From contig JAQGEQ010000359.1 in NCBI GenBank assembly GCA_034620365.1, positions 37,097 through 101,096 on the forward strand: 64,000 bases of DNA, given 5' to 3'. Source of the DNA: Pegea sp. RAD2-039 (Eukaryota; Chordata; Thaliacea; Salpida; Salpidae). A program made the translations under genes and the position numbers. The notes beneath the pieces were generated by a model. The model had not been told where the DNA came from. It ran no database searches and saw only the letters and a list, made by a program, of their open reading frames with translations. Shown here piece by piece: positions 1-12,876 of the stretch. Position 1 is the first letter of the stretch. Every line of letters begins with the position of its first letter.

Positions 1-27
1 CGAAAATATATTAGACAAAAAGATAAA

Positions 28-848
28 TCATTTCTTTCTTCGTGGACGATTTCGGCCTTTTTTCATTTTAGCGTCAATTAATTGCTGCGCTCTTCGCTTT
101 AGATCAGCTCATATAGGAGCCTCTGTGTCATCTTCATCACTATCTTCCTCATCTGAGGATATTCAACTATTATAAATTTGTTGGGGAGTTTGTTCAGCAA
201 ACCTTCGAATGTATCAATTTTAGTTGTTGTTGGTAAAACAATTCTGGTGTTGTAGGAAGGAAGTTTTGTTTCAATCGAACTTTGAAACTGAAAAAAGTTT
301 GAAAATAAAAGTTTTTCAAAAGTTAAATTCGAACCTCATTATCTCCATTTGACGTAGAATTAAAGGTAGTTCAGTGCCGTGCAGATCTTCTAGAAGTTTC
401 AATAACTTCTCTTCAGAAGAAGATAAAAGATTAAGGACACATGCGTAATATTTTCCTTTTTTAGCTCTTCAAGATGCTTTTGTATCTCTCCTTGAGAACG
501 GAATCTCGCTACAACCTCCTAAAATAAAATCTGTGAGTTTTAATTCAACTCTCATGAAATAAAACCTGAATCCCTGAGACTCCAGTCGCTTCCTTAATAC
601 ACAAAAACGCTTCTTCATAAGATGAAATCTTCTTCTCTTTATCTTCTTCAGTCATTTGATGTTTAGATGGATCTCCAAGCGTCTCTTGTTCTTGAGCTTG
701 TGCTCTTTGAAGCTAGAAAATATTCTATGAATAGAAACAGAAAAGTAGTAAATTTCTAACCCTGCGTTCGACTCTTTCAGCTTGAGCTTTCTTCTCTTCA
801 GCGAGAGCTTTCAACTGATTCAGGGCAACTTTTCGCTCCCTGCGTTCT
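28..848 (-). pseudogene. ODAD3/CCDC151-like C-terminal fragment (left copy)
   Basis: Four exons read on the minus strand: 761-848, 566-712, 335-518 and 28-287, each with AG/GT borders. They encode a charged coiled coil (ERRERKVALNQLKALAEEKK), the segment ISSYEEAFLCIKEATGV, then EVVARFRSQGEIQKHLEELK, KLPSYNTRIVLP and an acidic patch before a basic end (KKGRNRPRRK). From memory this order fits the C-terminus of ODAD3 (CCDC151), an outer dynein arm docking protein of motile cilia. The frame breaks inside the third exon after LEELKKEN, again at its end (one G fewer than the right copy), and before the acidic tail. No N-terminal exons are present, so this is a truncated pseudogene. The family call is moderate. 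Confidence 0.6.
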
Positions 849-872
849 CTAAACACAAAAAGATTTATTTTA

Positions 873-1510
873 CTTCAATTTACAAAAATCAACTTTGAAC
901 AGCATAAACACAAAAAGCACCTTCAACCACCAAATACAAGATTTGTTTGTAAGACAATTTATTATTGACTTGGTGTTGGTGGCCGAGGAGGTTTTAAATG
1001 TCAAGGTGCTAGAAGCAAGTGAATCTTCACCACCTTCAACCATCAAGCACAAGATTTGTTTGTAAGACAAGTTATTATTGACTTGGTGTTGGTGGCCGAG
1101 GAGTTTTTACAAGTCAAGGTGCTAGAAGCAAATGAGTCTTCAGCGTCTTCAATCACCAAACAGAAGATTTGTTTGTAAGACAATTTATTATGGACTTGGT
1201 GTTGGTGGCCAAAGAGTTTTTAAAAGTCAAGGTGCTAGAAGCAAGTGAATCTTCACTACCTTCAACCATCAAGCACAAGATTTGTTTGTAAGACAAGTTA
1301 TTATTGACTTGGTGTTGGTGGCCGAGGAGTTTTTACAAGTCAAGGTGCTAGAAGCAAATGAGTCTTCAGCGTCTTCAATCACCAAGCACAAGATTTGTTT
1401 GTTAGACAAGTTGTTATTGACTTGGTGTTGGTGGTCGAGGAGTTTTTACAAGTCAAGGTGCTAGAAACAAATGAGTCTTCAGCATCTTCAACCACTAAAA
1501 TACTTTGTTG
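873..1510. repeat. 113-bp minisatellite, about 5 copies
   Basis: Tandem repeat with unit of about 113 bp, recognised by recurring GATTTGTTTGTAAGACAA at about 939, 1049, 1163, 1277 and 1389. It lies between the ODAD3-like and DNAJC13-like exons. Short open frames across it are by-products of the period and are not genes. Confidence 0.9.
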
Positions 1511-1572
1511 AATTATAAATACAAATGTTATCAAGTTGAGATAGTTTTAATCAAATCGAAATATGTTCTCAC

Positions 1573-2990
1573 CTCAGAAAAAAGCTGTATATCCATATAA
1601 TCATAAGTAGACAAGACTTTATTTGATGATGGGTGTATTTGGCGAATAGATGCGGCTGCAACCTACAACAGAAATGTCTTTATCCAATCAAAACTGATAA
1701 TAAATACCTCTAGAACAATCGGGACATGATTTTTACTCCAATGATACTTTCGTGAATTAAATCTTTTTATTTTATGATAAGAATCTGAAGTGGTTTTACA
1801 ATGTCTCTGTAATAAAAACGATGAGTTGAAATTTTATGATGATAAAGCTAAAGCTGCAGGTTTAGAAGTTAATTATTAAATTCAATTGTGAGCTGGTTCA
1901 ATTGCTTCAAAAGATTTTGAAAAGTTGTGTTTACAAAATCGCTGTCAGCAAAAAATACTATTTTTAGGTTCCACATTTGTACATTTAAGATGAATTTAGG
2001 ATGAAAATGTACTTACTAGTGTCTCAGTGATCACATTCTCTCTGTATTCACATGAAAGTCTCATGGTTTCATTCTTCTCACCAGTTTTACGCAAGGATAT
2101 TATAAACTTATTAATTTTTGGTTTACTATCAGGTAAGATGCCAGTAAAGTCATTATAGGACCACTAAAAAATGAAATTTAAAAAGTCATTAAAATAAACC
2201 CAAATTAAACAATATGTTAACGAAGGTTGATCTATTCATTTACTTAATTCTTATTTGTTTAAATGCATTAACTAAATATTATTACAATAAATCTAAATTA
2301 CAATGTGAAAATTCAACTAAAACTACATTTAAAAAGTTATACATTCCAACATTTTAAAATGAATTAATCGAATTAAAAAGAATTTTTATAAAACTTCTTT
2401 TATAGTTGTATGTATACATTGATACTATATTTAAAAAGTTATATAAATATGTTTATATAAATCAAATAAACAAATAAATATCAGAAAACTCAAGGTACTT
2501 GGTTAGTTATTTCTTATGAGCTTGGGTTATATGTAGTAACAGCTTTTGTTCCAACTGCAAATAACCTTTTATATCTAAAAACAAAATATATTATAAAATC
2601 TGAAACTTTTTTATTTACATTACATTAACACATGGTTGCAGATAACAAAACAAATTAGTTTTTAAGGTAATCACAGAACCATATGACTATAATGAAAGGT
2701 AACAAGTACCATAGTTTAACATCAATAAGGTGAAAAATATGAACACTGCAGAGGCATGGATATATATTTAACAAATATTTACAAAAGTATTAACAAGATA
2801 ACTATTTTTATACATATAAATAGTCTATAAAATTGTAAATAATAACTTCTTTAATTATGATGTTAAGTTTTACACCATAAACAATAAAGTCTTATAAACT
2901 GATATAAACAAATAATTACTTTCCTCTCTATGAATGTTTGGTTGCATAGTAACAAGCTATATCAACATTATCAGCAATAATTTGTGACAT
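1573..2990 (-). pseudogene. DNAJC13/RME-8 N-terminal pseudogene (left copy)
   Basis: Five minus-strand exons: 2920-2990, 2499-2574, 2017-2163, 1708-1806 and 1573-1662, all with GT/AG borders and joining in frame. They read ACYYATKHS*RGKYKRLFAV, then NQWSYNDFTGILP, RKTGEKNETMRLSCEYREN, YHWSKNHVPIVLE and INPs-like RQIHPSSNKVLSTYDY. This follows the start of DNAJC13 (RME-8), the large endosomal J-protein that acts with Hsc70 in early endosome sorting. Exon 1 has a private Trp-to-stop change (WRGK to *RGK). Exon 2 has a TAA at 2514-2516 that the right copy shares. The rest of this protein of more than 2000 residues is missing; a minisatellite follows exon 5. Identification rests on recalled family sequence. 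Confidence 0.8.
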
Positions 2991-4593
2991 AATCCATTAA
3001 CTTTCTTTTTGTCTTCAATTTATCTAAATGTCCCAAACATATATACACTAAAAAATAAATTATTAAAATGGTTATTGTAGAAATAAAACTTAAATAATAG
3101 TTTTTAGTTTTTTATGAATGGTTATAAGCAAATATATTTGGAATATAAACAAGGCTTTGATCTCTTGTTTTTAAAGCCACGAAATGAAAAAACTAAATAA
3201 TAAATAAAACAAAATTGGTCCAATGAAAATAAATAAATGAATTTGCAAACTTTTTCTAGAAAACTGTTATCAAAATATAATCTTATATCATTTGAAATTT
3301 TAAAGTTAAAAGTATAGATTTTAATAAAGAAAAAGAAAATTAGTAAACATAAATGTTTATATAATTACTTTTAACATTTGAAATGATAAAATTTTTAGTA
3401 TAAATATAAATTAAAAATGACTAAATTATCAATCATACATTGATACAAATATACATTTAATAATATTTATTTTGTATAAACTACAAAAGAAATCCTATTT
3501 TTAAAATTAATCTTAAATATGCAAGATTGTTAAGTATAGAACAAATAAATAGAGATAAAATCACAAAAAAAGTTTAAAACATAACTCATTAGACATAAAT
3601 AATTTCCAAAATTCAATTTATTGAAGTGATAAACTACTTCAAAGTAATATTTGATTTAAAGTTGTTGTTAAAAAGTTTATATACAAATATTAATAAACAA
3701 ATTTCTCAATAAACCTGTAAATGAAAGAAAACTGTTTCTACAAAATAACAAAAACTAAAAAGTACAAAAAAAATGAAGAAAATTTTCGATATTTATTTAA
3801 AACATTTAATTATATAACAAGTTAAATAAGCAACAAAAAATTTAATAAATAAAAATAAAATACTTTAATTAATCAAACTTAGTTTAAACATTTTTAAAAT
3901 TTGGTAATTAAGGCACAATGATTAAGTTAATAATTTATTTTGAAAACTTAAATGTTAAATTACTAAAAAATATTTCAAAATAGATTATTAAACAATTATT
4001 CCAAAAATATTTTTAATAATTTTATTAATATTTTAACTATTACAAACGTTTTCTGATTAAGAATACTATTTAAAACAAAAGAAATTTTATTTGACGAATT
4101 TTATTTCAATAAAGCTTTCAAAACAAATTGTATAATATTTGTTAATAACTAAACGACGAAAAAAATGTCAACAAAATTTAACTTGTTTATGATTTTCAAA
4201 ATTATATAAATCGAAGTTTAATAAAACTCAAACTAAAATGGGCGTTTTTATCTTTGGAAATGTTTTGATGTAAGATTAGTTTTAATTACTTGTTTATTAT
4301 TAACTGCTTATAGTTACTTTTGATTGAATTAAAAATTATGAAATTCATCAAGTGTAATTAAAATAAAAATTTAATTTTAGATGTAAAAAACCTCATAAAT
4401 AGTTTAAACCAGCATTTTTAGAATGAAATCGTATTAATTTAACTTTATAGAAGCTAAGATAGATCAAAACCAGGAATAAACAACATTTTCTAAATACATA
4501 AAAATTTACTTATACTAATTAACAATTTTGAATATAATGAAAGCTTTAGCTTGCTAAAAGAAAACTGTTAATTCAAATTTTGTTACTCTTAGA
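2991..4593. other. AT-rich non-coding stretch
   Basis: Very AT-rich DNA with stops in all frames. It is mirrored at about 51100-52620 in the right arm. I see no gene, RNA or mobile element in it. Confidence 0.7.
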
Positions 4594-4965
4594 ATGGTTT
4601 GTATTGCCCGTACGTTTATTGTCATCTATGATAACATAGAGGTTAGTGATTACATTACTAAAAAATTGAAGTATGATAGAGACGAAACTGATTTCGTTGC
4701 TAAAAACAAATTTGAAAAAGGAATGAATTTAAAAGAAATTGGAAGAAGTTTTGAAATGGTAGAAAATTCCATTACAAAACAAATTAAGGTAGACGCAAAA
4801 GTCGTTTAACAGTTGTTTGAAATAAAAAAATTAAGCGAAGAAGATGAAAAAGTGGAAAGAAAAGACAAGAAAGGAGAACTAATTGAAACATGGAGTATTG
4901 AAATTTAAGATTTTAAAGAAATTGTGGAAGACAAAACCATTGACAACGATGATAAATTTTTTTTT
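4594..4965 (+). pseudogene. Unknown lysine/glutamate-rich relic, copy 1
   Basis: An open frame of 71 codons begins MVCIARTFIVIYDNIEV and ends at 4809. The same frame continues past two stops as QLFEIKKLSEEDEKVERK and ETWSIEI. Homologous frames at 9271 and, inverted, at about 50720-51085 carry stops at partly different places. The conserved but broken frame suggests the decayed end of a coding region rather than a working gene. I do not recognise the family. Confidence 0.45.
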
Positions 4966-6928
4966 AATAACCTAAATTTGTCTCAAATTTAGTAACTTAT
5001 TAATCAATTTTCTTCGTTATAATTTATTATAAAAACATTTTATTCAATTTAGAATAAGAACTAGTGAAGTCACAGCAACAAAACATGTAAAGATAATCAT
5101 TTAATAGATTTATCACATATTTTATAATTGTATTGAACGGAACAAATTAATTAATTAACTTTAGAGCACTTTAAAGAAATTTTCTGTATCTAAAATATCA
5201 GAAACTTTCTTTTAAGTAATTATCTTAAAAATAAAAACTTGGATTTTTATGTAATTGGTTCATTATTTCATTATTATTGGTTCATTTAACGGCAAGAATT
5301 TATTTTTCAGCAAGTTTTCAATGTCTTTATTTGAAAAAAGTGCAGAACAAAATAGTTAATAATTTCAAAAGTTTATTTCCTTAACTTTTGAAGTTTTTAA
5401 CCGAAAATAAACTACCTATTATAGTTATACTAATTATATAAACTTATATATTATAGAAATATTAATATTCTTAAATTGAATCAAAGTAAAAACTTGTCTC
5501 TGGATTGTTTTATTTCATAAACCTTTAATAACTTGTATGAACTGAACATCGACTTTTAATTTAGTAGAAGTATTTTCCCGAAATTTATGTTATATTTAAT
5601 AAAAGTCGAATAATTTTAAAACACATTTTATAAATTCGTTTAACATTTTTTATTTGAAATTTGATGATTGATTATCAATGATTCATTGTTCACAGATGAA
5701 CAGGAATTATTCATGCACAAAATCAATTGTTAATACATTTGTGGTTACAATCGAAGTTTTTGTTCTTTATTGTTTTATAAGGATTAAAATCTCATTTCCT
5801 TCCAGATTAAAATACACAATTTAATATATTCTTTATTAATTATATAAAGTTTTATGTCAGAATCACTCGCGTTGTTCAAGCAGAAGTTGAACTGTTATAA
5901 TATTACCAACATTGCCATTTTTAAACTGAGAATTTTTCCTTTTTTTAATATTATTATAATTCTAATTTAAAACAGATTGTATAAACTCTTTTTAATGTTT
6001 TTATCCGAATTTTGATATTAATAGCATTTGTTAAACTTTCACAGATGAATAGGAATCATTCGTGCACAAAATCGATTGTTAAAATAGTTTAATTTAGTAC
6101 AGAGATATCAGACTTCTAAGGTTACTTATTGATTGATGTTAGAAAGCTTACAAGCAATGCTACTCGTCTAAATTTCTTTTTTTATAAAGTGACTTTTGCT
6201 ATCAACATATAAAAAGGTAATTAAAATTAATTGATTGAATAATTATTAAAAAATAATCAACATTTTTGAATAAATAGTCAAATTTTGCATCATTGTTATT
6301 CATCGCGAATTTCTGGTTGCAATCGAAGTTTTTGTTCCTCATCCTTTTCATAATGATTAAAGTCTCATTTCTTCCCAGACTAAGATACACAATTTAATAT
6401 ATTCTTTACATACTTGATAAAAGCAAAATTCAAATATAGAATTTCGTTTGTAGAATTTAGAATAATATTTTAACAATAAAAATTCAACACTTTCTTATAT
6501 TTAAGATAACTATAAAGAAATTGTGTTTATTGGGAAAGCAAAAAAGTGTAGAATGGAATATTTACTTACTTAAAATATTTGAAGCATGAAACTTCCAGGA
6601 GTATTTAATAGTCTTTGTAAGATTGATCATAACCATTAAAAACGTTTTTATGATCATACATGAAATAAGATCTAACAAAAGAAATTCTATTTTTTGTTCT
6701 ATTTTACCTTTATTAAGAAACTCTTTTTTTAACTATTACAAAGCAGAATAATAAAAAAGAAAAAATTTATTTTCAATATATAAAGTAAGCATAGTCTAAT
6801 CATTGTTGTAAAAAGAAAGTAGCTAAAAGTAGTTCAATTTCTTTCGATTTTAGATAGTCTTATTGGTGGGACTTGATTTTAAACTTTATTTTGAAAGACT
6901 TCAACTTAAACATTTAAAAGATTTTGCA
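4966..6928. other. AT-rich upstream region of Ly6-like copy 1
   Basis: No convincing gene. It matches 9650-10010 and 11280-12864 of unit 2, and the right arm. The antisense open frame at 6202-6390 has no equivalent intact frame in the other copies. A pyrimidine-poor acceptor, GATTTTGCAG, ends at 6929, 12 nt before the ATG of the Ly6-like gene; it is conserved in all three gene copies and could be an SL trans-splice site. Confidence 0.6.
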
Positions 6929-6941
6929 GGATTTAATAGAA

Positions 6942-8414
6942 ATGAAGTCTATTGTATTAGCTTTGATTACAGTTTTGATTTATGCTGTGAATACTGCAGG
7001 TGAAAATATTCAAATAATTTATTATTAATAATATTTGAAAATTTGTTTCTTCTTTAAAATAAACGCAAAGTAGTATGCTTGAAAAGAGAACCTCTTACTA
7101 ACATATATTCTCACAAATAGTATAATAATACTGATAATAGAAGTCTTTTAAAAATTTATTGATACACATTTTGAATATTTAATAACGACTTCAAACTAAA
7201 TATTCATTAATTTAGATGGAATCAAATGTGTAGAGTATGCTGCTGAAGGAACAGAAAATAGAGAAAAAGTAAATATAATTACAAACGATGAAGCTGACTG
7301 TCCTGAATCCACATCTTGCTACTTAACAACATTTAAATACCTTGATAGTAAGAACAAAGAATATACAATCCAAAAATTTTAAGATAAACAAAGTTTAATT
7401 TCAATTCTAATTTTACTATTTGATAACTTTTAAAATAGCGTTCTAAAAACTTACTATTCATTTCTAGAACTTAGTTTAGTGAGTAGAAGTTTGCTGATCA
7501 AAAGTAAATTTTTAATCTCAATTGCAGCAACATCTACAATTTATATGGCATCCTGTGTCGCGATAGATGACAATTATTTTAGCGATCCATCCTTTTGTGA
7601 AAGAGAAATCTTAGAAACTTGCTCGCAAAGCATCTGTTATGAAGATCTTTGTAATAATATTTCAATAATTCAGCCACCAACAACTCAGCTACCAACAACT
7701 CAGCTACCAATAACTCAGCCACCAACAACTCAGCTACCAACAACTCAGCCACCAACAACTGAGGTTGAAACAACAGCTGAAACAACAACTTATACTTCAC
7801 CATCTTCAAGTATTACCGTTAACCTAATTGTTTAAAGACAAGTTAATTTCATTCTAATCTGTTTTTAAGAATGTCCACCTCTTAGTAAAGATAGAACAGT
7901 TGACTTCAATTGTTCAAGACTTTATGATGATTCATCTAAATGTGGACGTCGCAGAGCATGGTCTTGTGATTATTCTAGTTGGAGAGTTAATATGTTGGAA
8001 TTATTTTTAAAAGAATTTGCAGACAAAATGTAAATTTACAACTTATTTTCAAAATTTTAACTTTTTTATTTTATATAACAAAATTTTTAGCACTGAAGAT
8101 AGTGATTTTAAACTTCCTAAATGTGATAATGATGATGGCATCAGTTGTGAATCATCAGAAAAATGTTGTTACATCTCCTACAGTGGATGTCAAATCTGTC
8201 ATTGCATCGACCACGATTACATTGGTAATTGACGAGTATTATTTTTGAAATATTTTTTACTTTTTATCAATTGTTTACTAAAAGTGTATTAATGATTTTA
8301 GATCACACATATGTACAAAATATTTGGAAGCGAGATCAGCAATTATGGAGGAAGCTTTATAAGTTATACATCGAAGTTTATCCTGGAGAATCTGATTATT
8401 TTAATACTTGTTAA
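6942..8414 (+). CDS. Secreted Ly6/uPAR-like protein with TTQ stalk, copy 1
   Basis: Exons are 6942-6999, 7216-7347, 7468-7835, 7870-8029, 8091-8224 and 8302-8414. Exon 1 is a signal peptide (MKSIVLALITVLIYAVNTAG). Exons 2 and 3 carry Cys patterns of an LU (three-finger) domain: GIKCVEY, DCPESTSCYL, CSQSICYEDLCNN with the typical C-terminal CN. A short stalk of six pentapeptides (QLPTT/QPPTT) follows, then a stop at 7833. Exons 4-6 encode another Cys-rich part (RTVDFNCSRLYDDSSKCGRR, SSEKCCYISYSGCQICHCID, ending YFNTC). Introns 1, 2 and 5 are phase 1; exon 4 also fits phase 1 and intron 4 is phase 2. I see no GT donor that joins exon 3 to exon 4 in frame, but exon 2 joins exon 4 in frame. Alternative 3' ends are therefore likely. 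No GPI or membrane tail is visible. Function is unknown; surface or secreted role inferred. Confidence 0.7.
7670..7762 (+). repeat. 15-bp coding repeat, about 6 units
   Basis: Tandem 15-bp units (CAACTCAGCTACCAA type) coding TTQLP/TTQPP in exon 3 of the Ly6-like gene copy 1. Shortest of the three alleles of this stalk in the window. Confidence 0.9.
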
Positions 8415-9270
8415 ACAAGCGAAATCTTCCACAATAAATTTACTTGCATTAGTTACTTACTAACAATTGTAAATATATCAAAACTTTATACTTTATAAAA
8501 GTGCTAACTGTTGTAACTTGTATATTATAATTAAAAAATGTTTGACTAAAATCATAAGAACATTAAAAAATAAAACTAATATCCACTAATAGAGAAATAT
8601 TTTGTTGGTAATTTTTGATCCTTAAAAGTTAGAGGTTTAACGAAAGTTCTTTCAATTTATTTGTTTTATTCAATGAAGCATAAGCTTCAATCTATTGAAG
8701 CATAAGCAAAAAAAAGTAATTAACAAAAAATATTAAATTAAGTGAAAAAAGAAGCTGGCAGCATTATACATCACTTGTTAACAAAATTGTCCAAATGTTA
8801 TTTATTTCAAAGGATACTAATATTTTTAAATAAATAGATGACGAAAAAAAATTCAACAAAATTTTAACTTGTTTATGATTTTCAAATTAATGTAGTTTAA
8901 TAAAACTCAAACTAAAATAGGCGTTTTTATCTTTGGAAGTATTTTGATGTAAGATTAGTTTTAATTACTTATTTATGATTAACTGCTTATAGTTACTTTT
9001 GATTGAATTGAAAATTATAAAATTCTTCATGTGTAATTATAATAAATATTAATTTTAGATGAAAAAACCTCATAAATAGTTTAAAGAAACATTTTGGAAT
9101 GTAACTCTAGTAATTTAACTTTATAGAAGCTAAGATAGATCAAAACCAGGAATAAACAACATTTTCTAAATACATAAAAATTTACTGATACTAATAAACA
9201 CTTTTGAATGTAATGAAAGTTTTAGTTTGCTAAAAGAATATTGTGATTTCAAATTTTGTTACTCTTGGAA
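8415..9270. other. Ly6-like 3' flank and unit junction
   Basis: No gene seen. Contains AATAAA-like motifs (for example AAAAAATAAAACT near 8567) after the Ly6-like stop, and the junction between tandem units 1 and 2 at about 8815-8840. Confidence 0.6.
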
Positions 9271-9640
9271 TGGTTTGTATTGCCCGTACTTTTATTGTAT
9301 TCTATGATAACATAGAGGTTAGTGATTACATTATTCAAATATTGAAGTATGATAGAAACTAAAATGGTTTCGTTGCTAAAAATAAAGTTAAAAAAGAAAT
9401 GAATTTAAAAGAAAATGGAAGAAGTTTTAAAATGGTAAAAAATTCCATTACAAAACAAATTAAGGTAGACACAGAAGTCAATTAACAGTTGTTTGAAATA
9501 AAGAAATCAAGCGAAGAAGATGAAAAAGTGGAAAGAAAAGACAAGAAAAAAGAACTTACTGAAACATGGAGTATTGAAATTGAAGATTTTACAGAAATTG
9601 TGGAAGACAAAGCCGTCGACAACGATGATAAAAGTTTTTA
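9271..9640 (+). pseudogene. Unknown lysine/glutamate-rich relic, copy 2
   Basis: Homologue of the frame at 4594. It starts MVCIARTFIVFYDNIEV, reaches a stop after KYDRN (not present in copy 1), and continues in frame as NGFVAKNKVKKEMNLKENGR and EIEDFTEIVEDKAVDNDDK. Decayed in every copy; family not recognised. Confidence 0.45.
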
Positions 9641-12600
9641 AAAATAACCTAAATTTGTCTCAAATTTAATAAGTAATTAATCAATTTTCTTCGTTATAGT
9701 TTTTTATAAAAACATTTTATTCAATTTAGAATAAAAACTAGTGAAGTCACAGCAGCAAAACATGTAAAGATAATCATTTAATAGATTTATCACATATTTC
9801 ATAATTGTATTGAACAGAACAAATTAATTAATTAACTTTAGAGCACTTTAATGAAATTTTTTGTTTTTAAAATATCAGAAACTTTCTTTTAAGTAATTAT
9901 CTTAAAAATAAAAAATTGGATTTTTATGTAATTGGTTCATTATTTCATTATTATTGGTTCATTTAACGGCAAGAATTTATTTTTCAGCAAGTTTTTATCA
10001 ATGTCTTTAATTGAAAAAATTGTAAAGAAATTAATATTTAAAAACTATTTTGAATATTTGTTGAAAAAGAATTTATTTTGACGATTTCTTTCAAGATTCT
10101 TAAAAGTATTAAATTGCTTTAGTAGGAACCTTCGATCATTATTAATCTATGAATCTGAATGTCTTTGCTGTTTGATAAATCTAATTTATCATTTAAATTG
10201 AATATCTTACTTAATTATAATTTGTAATTTGATAATGACTTATGATATTACTTTGAAATTCTGAATTGTTCTGAATTAGCTCTCTAAAATGAAGATTAAA
10301 AAGATAGTTAAATATTTATTCTCTTTCATTTAAATAGTATTTTCCGAGTTACCGTTTTATGTCTATTTCTAAAAGTTTTAAAAATGTTTAAAAAATTTAG
10401 TTGTAAGAATGATGTTTAAAGATTTATTGTAAATGGTTTCATCTAATTGTATGGTACAAAATTTTGTTTATGAGTTGATAGTAAAGTTGCTAATATTTAT
10501 ATTATTTCTCAATATCGCCAAACATATCAAAACACAATTGAAAACAAACTTTACTTAAAACAGATTTTCACTGTTACCAGCATGTCATTAAAGGTTTCAA
10601 ACGAATAAAAATAAATGAATATAAATTCTTTTAACTTTAAAATACTCTTAAAGAAAAAGAACCAAACCAAAAAAAGTCTTGAGCTTTAATAACAAAAGGG
10701 ATTAATTCTATGCTGATGCAAAGCAAAGACTCGTTGACAATTGTTTAATGAAAATAATCTTGGTGTAGTTATATGGCATCATTTTGAAAAGAAAAATAAT
10801 TATTACTGAAGGTTTAGATGTAGCAAATGTATCAGAAGTTATAAGTTGTTACAAACTAGTATAAAAAGATTACACTAAATCATATTAGGTTGAAAAATTG
10901 TTGATGGATGTCGTGCTAATTACCCTCAAATATGAGAGATTTAATTGCTGTTGTTTATTTATTATAAGAAAGAAAGATTTATTCAGCTTGATGTTAAAGA
11001 AAAACATTTCATTTTGACATTTATGGTTGAAACCACGCATCTTATATATTTAAATAATTCTCTACAAGCAAAAATAATTTATTTAGTTATTTGGAGCAGT
11101 ATCTACTTTTATACAAACTTTGCAAGATATAAATTACTCAAAGTATCGGTTTGTAATTTGTCAAATGCTTTTTAGCATCTTAATGAACCACTTGAACCTT
11201 GTAAGTGAATTATATCTAGAAATTTTATTTTATGAATTTATTTATTCGAGCTTAATAAGTTCAAAATTTGTCAACAAAAAGTTAGTAATTCTAAAAGTTT
11301 ATATCCTTAACCTTTGAAGTTTTTAACCGAAAATAAGTCACGTATTATAGTTATACCAATTATATAAACTTATATATTATAGAAATATTAATATTCTTAA
11401 ATTGAATCAAAGTAAAAACTTGTCTCTGGAATGTTTTATTTTGTAAGTCTTTAATAACTTGTATGAACTGAACATTGAGTTTTAATTTAGTAGAAGGAAT
11501 TTCCCGAAATTTATGTTATATTTAATAAAAGTCGAATAATTTTAAAACACATTTTATAAATTCGTTTAACATTTTTTATTTGAAAATTGATGATTGATTA
11601 TCAATGATTCATTGTTCACAGATGAACAGGAATTATTCATGCACAAAATCAATCGTTAATACATTTGTGGTTACAATCGAAGTTTTTGTTCTTCATTGTT
11701 TTATAAGGATTAAAATCTCATTTCCTTCCAGACTAAAATACACAATTTAATATATTCTTTATTAATTATATATAGTTTTATGTCAGAATCACTCGCGTTG
11801 TTCAAGCAGAAGTTGAACTGTTATAATATTACCAACATTGCCATTTTTAAACTGAGAATTTTTCCTTTTTTTAATATTATTATAATTCTAATTTAAAACA
11901 GATTGTATAAACTCTTTTTAATGTTTTTTATTCGAAGTTTGATATTAATAGCATTTGTTAAACTTTCACAGATGAATAGGAATCATTCGTGCACAAAATC
12001 TATTGTTAATATGTTAAAATAGTTCAATTTAGTACAGAGATATCAGACTTCTAAGGTTACTTATTGATTGATGTTAGAAAGCTTACAAGCAATGCTACCC
12101 GTCTAAACTTCTATTTTTATAAAGTGATTTTTGGTATCAACATATAAAAAACTAATTAAAATTAATTGATTGAATAATTATTAATAAATAATCAACATTA
12201 TTGAATAAATAGTGAAATTTTGCATCATTGTTATTCATCGCGAATTTCTGGTTACAATCGAAGTTCTTGTTCTTCATCCTTTTCATAATGATTAAAGTAT
12301 CATTTCTTCCCAGACTAAGATATACAATTTACTATATTCTTTACATACTTGATAAAAACAAAATTCAAATATAGAATTTCGTTTGTAGAATTTAGAATAA
12401 CATTTTAACAATGAAAATTCAACACTTTCTTATATTTAAGATAACTATAAAGAAATTGTGTTGATTGGGAAAGCAAAAAATTGTAGAATGGAATATTTAT
12501 TTACTTAAAATATTTGAAGCATGAAACTTCCAGGAGTATTTAATAGTGTTTGTAAGATTTATCACAACCGTTAAAAACGTTTTTATGATCTTACATGAAA

Positions 12601-12862
12601 TAAGATCCAACAAAAGAAATTCTATTTTTTGTTCTATTTTACCTTTATTAGGAAACTCTTTTTTTAACTATTACAAAGCAGAATAATAAAAAATAAAAAA
12701 GATAATTTCACTATTAAAAGTAAGCATAGTGTGATCATTGTTGTAAAAAGAAAGTAGCTAAAAGTATTTCAATTTCTTTCGATTTTAGATAGTCTTATTG
12801 GTGGGACTTGATTTTAAACTTTATTTTGAAAGACTTCAACTTAAACATTTAAAAGATTTTGC
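9641..12862. other. AT-rich upstream region of Ly6-like copy 2
   Basis: Mostly non-coding. The part 10020-11270 is present here and inverted in the right arm (about 49100-50350) but deleted in unit 1. Two overlapping open frames at 10945-11317 (YKKERFIQLDVKEKHF and MQDINYSKYRFVICQ) are only partly kept in the right arm (49032-49229) and lack gene-like composition. Confidence 0.55.
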
Positions 12863-12876
12863 AGGATTTAACAGAA

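Larger units (their letters stand above)
4150..8815 (+). repeat. Tandem unit 1 of left arm
   Basis: First of two direct repeats in the left arm. It starts with the motif TTAACTTGTTTATGATTTTC region also seen near 8865, and ends at about 8815, equivalent to 15125 in unit 2. It carries the unknown relic at 4594 and Ly6-like copy 1. A segment equivalent to 10020-11270 of unit 2 is missing at about 5335. Confidence 0.85.

Noticed and set aside
7832..7869. In-frame splice from stalk exon 3 to exon 4 of the Ly6-like gene
   Set aside because: Available GT sites leave the wrong phase or lie after the stop, and none gives the Cys-rich frame in any copy.
10945..11317. Two overlapping open frames as small genes
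   Set aside because: Deleted from unit 1, shortened in the right arm, and without start context or composition typical of the real exons here.
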